Below, piece after piece: positions 10,565-27,326 of a stretch of 27,326 nt of DNA. The DNA is from Priapulus caudatus (Eukaryota > Priapulida > Priapulimorpha > Priapulimorphida > Priapulidae): the NCBI RefSeq assembly GCF_000485595.1, contig NW_014577771.1, positions 84,105 to 111,430 on the forward strand, given 5' to 3'. The notes under the pieces are model-generated. The model was not told where the DNA came from, made no database searches, and saw nothing but the letters and a program-made list of their open reading frames with translations. Numbering within the stretch: position 1 is the first letter of the stretch; each line of letters starts with the position of its first letter. The position numbers were made by a program, and so were the translations under genes.

Positions 10565-10800
10565 CTTGCATAGGTAGCAGCAGTCTCAGGACTATACTAG
10601 TAGTGCTAGTAGAGTGTATATCTATTATTAATGTAAGTAAAATGTTTAATAAAACATGCTTGTACCACTACCAGTGCGTGGCACAGCCACCATTGGTCAG
10701 TCAGTTAGTTCGCCCATCCATTAAGCTGTATTTGTATAGAAATAACTACAAGCTGGGAAATGTGGAGCTTAAGCTCTTGCTCTTTTTTGAATTTATTTTA

Positions 10801-11074
10801 GGCAGTGTCTACGGGTACGGTAGCCGTATCTTAATGTCTCGAGGCTACGGGTACGGGAGTCCATTCGCTTTCATACTTAACGAGACAAAGATGGCGGCGG
10901 TGGCGCCAGATTTCGAAATAACGCCTTGGGAAATAAATTCACGATTTGAGAGTTTAGATGAGCTAGAACCCTAAACGTAACTCTAACCCTAAACCTAACC
11001 CTAACCCTAATCCTAACCCTAACGCCAAAAAGGGGCTTCAACGACCGACGGCTACCGTACCCGTAGCCACTGCG
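10801..11074. mobile_element. MITE, 274 bp, 27-bp terminal inverted repeats, 9-bp target-site duplication
   Basis: The ends are inverted repeats: 10801-10827 and the reverse complement of 11048-11074 agree at 25 of 27 positions, sharing CTACGGGTACGGTAGCCGT. The element is flanked on both sides by TTTATTTTA (10792-10800 and 11075-11083), a 9-bp duplication. TIR plus 9-bp duplication suggests a Mutator-like family. Inside are another copy of the GGCTACGGGTACGG motif at 10843, an AAGATGGCGGC motif, and a telomere-like CCCTAA stretch. It carries no transposase. Confidence 0.85.
10969..11023. repeat. Telomere-like (CCCTAA)n stretch inside the MITE
   Basis: Degenerate CCCTAA/CCTAAC units, about nine, within the 274-bp element. 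The strand reads CCCTAA, so the opposite strand reads TTAGGG. Confidence 0.8.
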
Positions 11075-11083
11075 TTTATTTTA

Positions 11084-11602
11084 CTGCTGCTAGCTTTCCG
11101 GTCACATGAACTCGTGAAATAAGAGCAGAAGGAGTGACAATAACATTAGCACCAAGTTATCAACGGTAGCAAAATACATTTATTGTTATGGTTAGAGACT
11201 TTTATATACCATGGGCTGCAGCATCGCATACAAGGTCATGCAAGGTTTATTGCTGGTTCCATAGATTACGTTCATATGTAGCCCTGTGGCAGAACGAAGG
11301 ACCATGTAGATAGAGCCAGATAACGTGCTGCTCCACTGATTCTAAATCATTACATCTTTTCAGAATTTACTCAAACAACAGAACCGTGTTGCACCCATCT
11401 AAATGTAGGCTATCTTCATGTCAGCTGTGCAATGCTTGTTATCACTAGTGTTAAAGCACAATTTACAGAAACGTACAGCTTCCGAACTACTCTTGTCAAT
11501 CTAAGGCACTGGCACAAACATATTTTTTAAGCAATGACTCACTTAGTACTAATAAATTACATTACATAAATGTCTTACATGAGTTAATGTTTTCTTTTGT
11601 AG
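11084..11602. other. Region before PCIF1 coding exon 1, probably intron 1 or promoter-proximal
   Basis: It ends in a splice-acceptor-like pyrimidine tract at 11591-11602. No coding sequence was seen. Confidence 0.45.
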
Positions 11603-11626
11603 TGTAGTGGTGTCAGGATAGCAGGC

Positions 11627-20787
<9,161 letters not shown>

Positions 20788-21759
20788 TGACTCGAGTCGA
20801 AAGAGAACAGGGCAAATGCGGCGGTCTTTGCTAGACTGTCGGGCGACGCCTGCCTGGAAGAAGCGCGGGTGAGGTTCCAGTTGGTCGCGGTTTGTCGGAA
20901 CATTCACGGCGCGCCCGTGCGAGGGTGTGTGCAAATGTGCAAAGTATGGTAATGCTTTACGGTGAAGTATAGCTAAGCACCATGTGTGCGCGAATGGTGT
21001 ACGCACTTCCACGTCCAAGTGCATATGTTTGCATCTGAGCATGGTTGTGGCGTGCGTGCATGTTTAGGTGAAGGTGTATGTATCTGCAACCCAGCATGCA
21101 GGTGTATGCACCTTCAAGCACACGTGTGGTGGCGGGCGTGCGTGAAAGTGTTCTTGAGGCATGTTGAGTAAGGATTCGTGATTGTGTGCATGTGTGTGCA
21201 AGAGTATTTGGAGCATGTTGTCCATGCAAGCAATTTGCAAGGGCATGCATGGAGATGTGGTAATGTCATCACCGTAGTAAATATGTGGCAATTAATGCAT
21301 GCATAGTTTCCTAAAGGCCAGCTGTACACGAGATGCTAGTTTCAAATAATTTATATTTTTTTATTCTACTGTTTATATAGTCATAATATAGCTGTCATAG
21401 TTAGGGCTAGATTCAATGCAGTATGATAGGTAGCATTGGTAGAGCTGGTTAATTTTTAAAAAATCGACTCGGTGCTCCGACGGTTGGCAGGGTCTACAAC
21501 ATTTGTAGGCAGCTTTTGTAATGTGGGTCCAGCTTTAAACCATTTAGTTGTTTGTACAGGTCTGTGTGCACAGCAAACTCATTCGAAGCAGATAGCTCCC
21601 TCTGCTGGGAATAATGGTAAACTGCTATAACTGCTAATATTCTTTGCAACACGGGGCAAAGGCCCACGACTTTGGAAATTTGTCACTCTTTCCTATTATT
21701 ATATAAAACTTGGTTAGAGTATTAACTAAGAAACTCAATAACAAAGAATGCGATGTCTA

Positions 21760-21765
21760 AATAAA
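21760..21765 (+). terminator. Polyadenylation signal AATAAA, PCIF1 (first candidate)
   Basis: First canonical AATAAA I found downstream of the PCIF1 stop, 973 bases after it. It would end a roughly 1-kb 3' UTR. Confidence 0.4.
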
Positions 21766-21855
21766 ATGGATAATAACTCTAGAACTAGAATAAGAATACG
21801 TACACGCAGGCACGCACACGCGCGCACACAGACTTGTACCTTGTAACATAATGTA

Positions 21856-21861
21856 AATAAA
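21856..21861 (+). terminator. Polyadenylation signal AATAAA, PCIF1 (second candidate)
   Basis: Second canonical hexamer, 96 bases after the first. Alternative use of the two is possible. Confidence 0.35.
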
Positions 21862-23599
21862 TGAAGGTCCAGTGAGGTGCCATATTAATGTATAAACGTA
21901 GTAAACTAGTATACTACTTCATGTGTAAAGCTTATTAAAAGAAGTATGATATAAAGTAAGCAAATGTCACATTACTATAACCTTCTGTCACCTATATTGT
22001 TAAAGTATGGTTAGGTAAATTATATATACACTAGCTGTACGCCGTTACTGTAAATACAGTGTATTCGACTGTTTAGCTACGTATAAAATAATAGTATTTG
22101 AAAAAAAACGTATCAATATAGGACTATAGTCATTTATTTGTTTGAGGGTTAACCTGGCAATTGGGAACCTTTGGTGCGGATGCAGTGTCAGCGCAACTGG
22201 TGTAGCGTTGAGGTAGTGCTACTGTCTTGGCCATCTGCTATGCACAATCACTCGTGATCCGCCCTCTGTTGATAACCATATGATATGTTTCAATATAACA
22301 TAATAGCTCCATTGTTGCTAGTGACGCTTCGCTTCCTAGCTATATTGAGGTGCCAGCCAATGGTATAGGAGACCCATGTGCCTGAGAGTGCATTGCAAAG
22401 TAAGTATTCATGGTTCGCCAAATGATGCAATAATGAACGATGAAAATCGTGTATTTTATGTTGCTAAACCAGGCAGGTAGTATTAGCCACGATTTGTAGT
22501 ATTGCGTGAAATAGTAGAAAGTAACAGACGTGAGTAAGAAAATGTTAAGAATTAATCTGGACTGTAATAACGTTTACTATCTTGTGTCAATGCGTTTTGT
22601 GCAGAGAATCTGAACAAAGCTTAATATTAGACAATGAATGGCCAGTCGTAGTGTGAAAGCAGTAGCTTTAGTAACGATGTTCAGTTGTTTGTTCATTTTA
22701 TTCACGCGCTTATTTAAGGTGGACGGGGATACTAACAGCATGTGAAGTAGGGAGTGTAATTGCGCGAGCAAGAGGTTCGCGGGTTAGCTCGTGTCGGTTG
22801 ATGATGTCAATGATATGTTAATCATATATTGTCGTGTTGTGTTTAGTTCAATGTTCTTAGAACAATACTCACTGTTTTTGTTTAATATATCGCTAGTGTA
22901 CATGACTGTGGCGAACGGTATGCGATTTTTTAGTTGCTTGCAGCAGTGAGCTATATAGACGCTGTGTTTTTAACTTGGTGTATTATTATTATTATTTTAA
23001 CCCAATTTTCGCGTGAAATTTTACTGGCGTGCGTTTAAATGCGTTGGCGTCGCGAAGCGTGACTGATGCACCTGTGTTTTTTTTATCGCGTACCTCACTT
23101 CGTAAAGGCAAATGCTGGGCTACCTGTGACCAGGTATACAGACGCGAGAGTTTTCGGCGGATTTCTTCGGCATTATCGTTGTCGAAGTTATCGTTCTTGA
23201 TATCGCCTCGGTCATACGCCACCGACAACCATCGATCTGTTTTAACAATGGACAACACTGACATTCGCTATTCTCACGACGGTGTCGTTTATTCTGCCGT
23301 TTTTTATTGTAAACGGAAATCCGTACGAGATCGTACGAAAATTTGCAATTTGAACCACCATACTGTAGCGTCAAATTGTAGTTAGTTATTACTGCCGCGT
23401 TGTTAGTGTTAGTGTTACCTATAAAAAATTATTATAGAATCCGCTGATCGTCGATTGATGCCGTATTTAGTGTGCCCAATAATAGTAGACAACTAGACAT
23501 TCAGGTCTGTGTTAGCCGACATCTTTGTACAACAGACAGCTGTCCACAAAAGCACACTGGATTGGCGTTTATGTACGAGGATTGACTGTAATTCCAACA
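21862..23599. other. Intergenic, mostly AT-rich; one region with several open frames
   Basis: Between 22992 and 23385 frames of 84-118 codons are open on both strands. None is recognised, and all mutually overlap. Confidence 0.4.
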
Positions 23600-23801
23600 T
23601 GTTCTGCTTGCATCTATGACAAATACCACATAGGCATATTCGCTCTTCTATGACACTATTTGTCATAGGAAGATTCTTCCTATGACAAATATTGTTGTAT
23701 GTGTTGTGCGCATTGGCATAGGAAGAATCTTCCTATGACAAATAGTGTCATAGGAGAGCGTATATGCGTATGTCGTATTTGTCATAGATGCTAGCAGAAC
23801 A
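23600..23801. mobile_element. Foldback element, about 85-bp arms with nested palindromes
   Basis: TGTTCTGC at 23600 is inverted as GCAGAACA at 23801. The arms (about 23600-23685 and 23716-23801) match over most of their length around a 30-base spacer. Each arm contains TATTTGTCATAGGAAGAT or its palindromic partner, so each arm also folds on itself. No target-site duplication is obvious. Confidence 0.7.
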
Positions 23802-25222
23802 GACTGGTAATTTAGTGATCATTGTGGGGGAATATTGGCTGTAAATGATTCCGGAACATGACTCGGCAGCATATAGCGATGCTTACGCAGTCACGTGGTT
23901 TTCGGACAACTTTTTGGCACGCCTCATAAACTCTGCTGTGCTGCTACTGCCGACGCTACTGCTCTCGAACATGTGCTGCTGCTATTTCGTCCAATAATTT
24001 CAATATGAGCTCTCCTGCGAGCAGAAAATGCGTTTTCCGTATTTCGGCGCAAGCTATAGTTTCTCGCTCTAGTGAACCAAGAGATGACGCGCCACAGCAG
24101 ATTGACATTTAAATTCAGAGGATGCAGCGTCGGCAGTCGAGCTAACCAGAAATCTGGCGACTAGTGGTTTGCTTTCGGGTTAGTGTATAACTTATAATAG
24201 CCTGAAACTCTGGTATACGTACTGGTACGCCTGATCCTGTGTTGGTACGTGCGGCTATACTCGTGTGCAGCATGGCACAACAATTTCGTCCAATAATATC
24301 GTTAGCGTGTAATGCTGAAGTAATATAGTTGTTTTTGTCAGCTTTTAGCGAGCGTATATAATACGTGGCGGCCTATTGTATTATACGTGTACGTTCACGC
24401 GTAGGTCCTACTATTTGTGCATGGTACGGATATGCTTCGATTTCACCATTATGTATGCAGAATTTGTAAAATATACACTATAGTACCTAGATAGCTAGAC
24501 GCATTCGTGGTGTGCCTTTTACAGGAGGTAAATATTTGCTAGTTGTACCATTTCTGATTAGCCAAGAGGCCAATTTTATTTCGTATTACCCGCTCGGGGT
24601 ACAAGGCACAGACCGCAATTATAATGTTAAACATTTGCATATGCTATTTGAACCATGTAAATACGTACATTGTTTTAAGGACACTGTGTAATGCCTACCG
24701 GGCGGTCTAGTTGTATATACGTAGATTATGCAAACCTATACACCTGCTCATTATGTTAGATAATACGTGTGATTTGTTGTACTGCACCTAATCCGTTGCC
24801 TGATATGTTACACAAAAGAATTCTTCAGAATATACAATAATTTTGTGAAACGGCATTCCATGTTTGTCCTTTTATTATAGCTAATAATAAAACAAAATGC
24901 CATGGACTATATTCTAACTGGGCATAGTGGTCCGCGGTTCGCCTCTCTGTGTAATTGTAATACTATGTTATTTTACTTCACTTATTTCAAAGTAAATGTA
25001 AATATAATTTTCATTTTTATTTAACTTCACTCCCACTTTTTCAGCCATCTAACACCATTTTCTGGTTTATGCTTGCCCTCTTTACCCGCCCATCATTTAC
25101 TGGTAAATTCAACTCATTATTAAACCATAACTTGCTTTCTCTCTCTGTTTACTAACGGCCCTCTCTCTAGTTAGGTGGAGGGGGGGGGCAGAGCTTGCGC
25201 GCATCATTTTCCATATCTGGGC
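23802..25222. other. Intergenic, no gene seen
   Basis: Mixed composition with no long frame, no strong repeat and no RNA gene signature. Confidence 0.5.
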
Positions 25223-25400
25223 CACAGGCACTTGAAGCGTTCAATAAAATATAATGCTAAATAAATACGAAATCTAATACTAGTACTACAAAATTCTTAA
25301 TGTTTCTATACTCTCTTTCACCTATTATTGGCGACAGTTTCCTGTAAATTCCGTGTAAATGCTCTATGCACACACACACTACCCGGCGACCTAGTGACAG
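25223..25400. repeat. Dispersed repeat family R, forward copy 1
   Basis: It begins CACAGGCACTTGAAGCG and runs through AATACGAAATCTAATACTAG, ending near ATGCACACACACTACCCGG. It is nearly identical to the copy at 27156. Confidence 0.85.
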
Positions 25401-25432
25401 TTAAATACATAGCTATATATTTAACTGTCACT
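25393..25432. repeat. Perfect 15-bp stem hairpin
   Basis: AGTGACAGTTAAATA at 25393-25407 and TATTTAACTGTCACT at 25418-25432 pair without mismatch around a 10-base loop. Confidence 0.8.
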
Positions 25433-25715
25433 GTGCACCGTCGGCAATGGCGGTTATCGTAGCCATGTTGGCTTCCCCTGACTTCATTGCTAAGCCCGTT
25501 GATTGATGTTTGTTTAGACTCAGAATTCCACTAGACGTTCTCTGGCAAAAAGAACCGCCGCCGTGGCGTCAGCCGTATGTGCTCCCACAGCAGAATCAGT
25601 GGCGGGCGTCTGAAGGTCTACGAATGTTAAGAATTAACTGCGCAAAACCTTTCTGCATTAACGTTGCGCAAAACTTTTTCAATATCCGTAGGTGAAACAA
25701 GAGGCCTAGCCTATA

Positions 25716-25868
25716 CGGCTATAGTATAAGAAACAGTTAAGAATTTTGTACTAAGTAAAATACATTTTACCGACTGTTGGATGAGTATTTCTTTTTAAAC
25801 TGCGTATGAAATACAGCGAGTGTATTTAGTTAGCATTATATTCTATTGAAACGCTTCAAGTGCCTGTG
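25716..25868. repeat. Dispersed repeat family R, inverted copy
   Basis: Read on the minus strand it starts CACAGGCACTTGAAGCG, continues to GAATATAATGCTAACTAAAT and later reaches AGTACAAAATTCTTAA, with about 65 bases of extra sequence between. With copy 1 it forms an inverted pair bounding 25223-25868. Confidence 0.75.
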
Positions 25869-26206
25869 CTTCAGTCTATGGAAAACTACGAAGGTCGGAG
25901 AGTTGCGCCGTCACGTACACGCGCCGGCGAGAGAGCCGCGCGAGCCGAAGACCCTTATTAATCCTTATTAACCCGTGGCGGCAGAGCGAGCGAGAGCGAG
26001 AGAGAGAGAGAGACAGACTGTGGGGAGTGCGAGAAAGAGAGAAAGAGAGTGGAGAACGCCAGATAAGGTACGAAAATACGGCAGGTGACGGTACGAACGG
26101 CGACGATGTACAAACGCGTGTCAATCCATAATCGGAAAGCCCCCCCCTCCAAAGCCGATGTAGCCGAGCCGATGTACGTGTTCCGAAACTGCGCGATGTT
26201 AGGCTG

Positions 26207-26264
26207 CCCGCTATACGCATTCGCGCGCACCGCCTTCCTTCGGCGCGCGAATGCGTACAGCGGG
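26207..26264. repeat. GC-rich hairpin, 22-bp stem
   Basis: CCCGCTATACGCATTCGCGC on the left pairs with GCGCGAATGCGTACAGCGGG on the right (one mismatch) around a 14-base loop. Confidence 0.8.
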
Positions 26265-26444
26265 GAGCTATAGCTATATACATCCCGCGGTCGCGTGCGC
26301 CCAGTCCCGCGGAAGTGCGCGGCTTAACCGCTTTCGGCGGTCGTGGAACAACGCATCTTCTGCGCAAGGCCATCTTGTATCCGGTCTCTCTGGACTCGTT
26401 AGTGGAGTAGGCGAGGTACGGTCCGGCATATTAGATAGTACCAG

Positions 26445-26508
26445 CAGAGCATATAAATCACGTTGATTTATATGCTCTGGTACCAGGGTACGTTCCGGCA
26501 GTACCCTG
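26445..26508. repeat. Two adjacent hairpins
   Basis: CAGAGCATATAAATCA (26445-26460) pairs with TGATTTATATGCTCTG (26464-26479). Just beyond it, CCAGGGTAC pairs with GTACCCTGG (26482-26508). Both are perfect. Confidence 0.8.
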
Positions 26509-26740
26509 GAGGACATAGACCCTCTCAACCGAGCTAGCTCAGGCGCCTGGGGTTCGTGGCTCGAGTCAGTCTCTTTACAGGTAGGAAAATGAAGGAGGAC
26601 GATGCCAAAAACAATATTAGCGCAGGGAAAAAGTAAAGAAACGGTGATTGTCAGCGTTATATTTTTCAGTTTTGGTGCAAGGACAAGGAAGGGTTTATTT
26701 GGGTTTTCGGTAGGGAGAGAGAGGGGGTCACAGATTCTAA

Positions 26741-26871
26741 AAAACGCGTTTAAACATCTTGTGGGCCGACGTCTTAAAACGCGTTTAAACGCCTTGTGGC
26801 CAGATGTCTTAAAACGCGTTTAAACGTCTTGTGGCCAGATGTCTTAGAAACGCGTTTAAACGTCTTGTGTT
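26741..26871. repeat. 35-bp tandem repeat with AAACGCGTTTAAAC core, four copies
   Basis: AAACGCGTTTAAAC recurs at a 35-36 base spacing, starting near 26741, 26776, 26811 and 26847. The units are separated by TTGTGGCCAGATGTCTT-like sequence. The core joins two palindromes, AAACGCGTTT and GTTTAAAC. Confidence 0.9.
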
Positions 26872-26986
26872 TAGCTATTGACGTTTTCTACCTTACTAGT
26901 GTGATGAGCAAATGACTGGTTAGCAATTGCCGGATAGGCAATTGTCCGAGAACAGGGTGTGACATAGAGCCATGGGTGGCCCAGAT

Positions 26987-27155
26987 CACAGGCACTTAGA
27001 ACGTCTCAAAAAAAGAAGGTAAATAAACACGAAATGTATTTACTACCAAAGTCTTAATGTTTCTCTACTCTATTTCGCCTATAATCACCTGTAAATGCCA
27101 GTCAAATGCTCATCTGCAACACGCAAGTACACCGCACGACGGCGCTGTGCACAAA
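26987..27155. repeat. Dispersed repeat family R, degenerate forward copy
   Basis: CACAGGCACTTAGAACG, then TAAATAAACACGAAATG and GTCTTAATGTTTCTCTACTC, the same order as copy 1 with substitutions and gaps. It lies directly before the next copy, making a head-to-tail pair with a spacing of about 169 bp. Confidence 0.75.
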
Positions 27156-27326
27156 CACAGACACTTAAAGCGTTTCAATAAAATATAATGCTAAATAAAT
27201 ACGAAATCTAATACTAGTACTACAAAATTCTTAATGTTTCTATACTCTCTCTTCACCTATTATTGCACAGTTTTCTGTAAATTCCGTGTAAATGCTCTAT
27301 GCACACACACTACCCGGCCGCATTCG
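27156..27326. repeat. Dispersed repeat family R, forward copy cut by window edge
   Basis: CACAGACACTTAAAGCG, then near-identity to copy 1 through ACACACACTACCCGG. The repeat probably continues beyond the window. Confidence 0.85.

Larger units (their letters stand above)
20788..21861 (+). other. PCIF1: PCIF1 3' UTR (probable)
   Basis: This non-coding stretch runs from the stop codon to the second AATAAA. It contains GC-rich sequence just after the stop and a long GT/GC-rich segment at about 20980-21220. No gene is supported here. The length is inferred only from the polyadenylation signals. Confidence 0.5.
25880..26600. other. GC/CpG-rich island with hairpins
   Basis: Much higher GC and CpG than its flanks, with a GA-rich patch at 25985-26050. 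It might be a promoter for a gene beyond the window, but no exon could be supported. Confidence 0.35.

Noticed and set aside
10525-10974. 149-codon plus-strand frame
   Set aside because: It runs across the MITE boundary at 10801 and reads its inverted repeat and AAGATGGCGGC segment. No family match was recognised, and the opposite strand looks more coding in the first part.
26281-26580. tRNA gene in the GC-rich island
   Set aside because: GTTCGTGGCTCGAGTC resembles a B-box, but no matching acceptor, D and anticodon stems could be assembled around it.

Overview
The window is animal (metazoan) nuclear DNA. It holds one complete 14-exon gene with GT-AG introns, one intronless seven-transmembrane receptor, abundant microsatellites, short non-autonomous DNA transposons and a decayed LINE. 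Two stretches carry TTAGGG-type telomere-like repeats, the usual animal telomere unit outside arthropods and nematodes. Compact introns (about 160-1500 bases) and many MITE/foldback families suggest an invertebrate, perhaps marine. The species cannot be told.

Layout, left to right. 1-4.3 kb: mostly non-coding, with one weak candidate minus-strand exon near 2.3 kb and a GA/GATA-rich block at 3.1-3.7 kb. 4.6-5.7 kb: a 353-residue class A (rhodopsin-like) GPCR on the minus strand, with a different degenerate minisatellite on each side. 6-9 kb: a CpG-rich stretch, another GA-rich block, copies of a CAGGGCCGTAGCC-ended short transposon, a telomere-like inverted-repeat element and an AT palindrome. 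9.2-9.8 kb: the broken 3' end of a non-LTR retrotransposon (minus strand). 10.3-11.1 kb: a candidate minus-strand exon and a well-defined 274-bp MITE with a 9-bp target-site duplication.

11.6-20.8 kb (plus strand): an ortholog of PCIF1/CAPAM, the cap-specific adenosine N6-methyltransferase. All 14 coding exons were traced by hand with consistent splice phases, giving 691 residues. It has the N-terminal WW domain that tethers the enzyme to the phosphorylated RNA polymerase II C-terminal domain, and the catalytic NPPF motif. Its introns hold a GT/GA microsatellite, an AT repeat, a tandem array rich in TGACCTT (nuclear-receptor half-site-like) units and other repeats.

20.8-27.3 kb: the PCIF1 3' UTR with two AATAAA signals, then gene-poor DNA with an approximately 200-bp foldback element, a dispersed repeat family present at least four times near the right edge, a GC-rich island with three strong hairpins, and a 35-bp tandem repeat.

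The two recognised genes show no functional link. I found no clear undescribed gene system. The best leads are the repeat elements carrying regulatory-looking motifs, a possible 16-nt microexon or poison exon in PCIF1, and the candidate exons on the minus strand.
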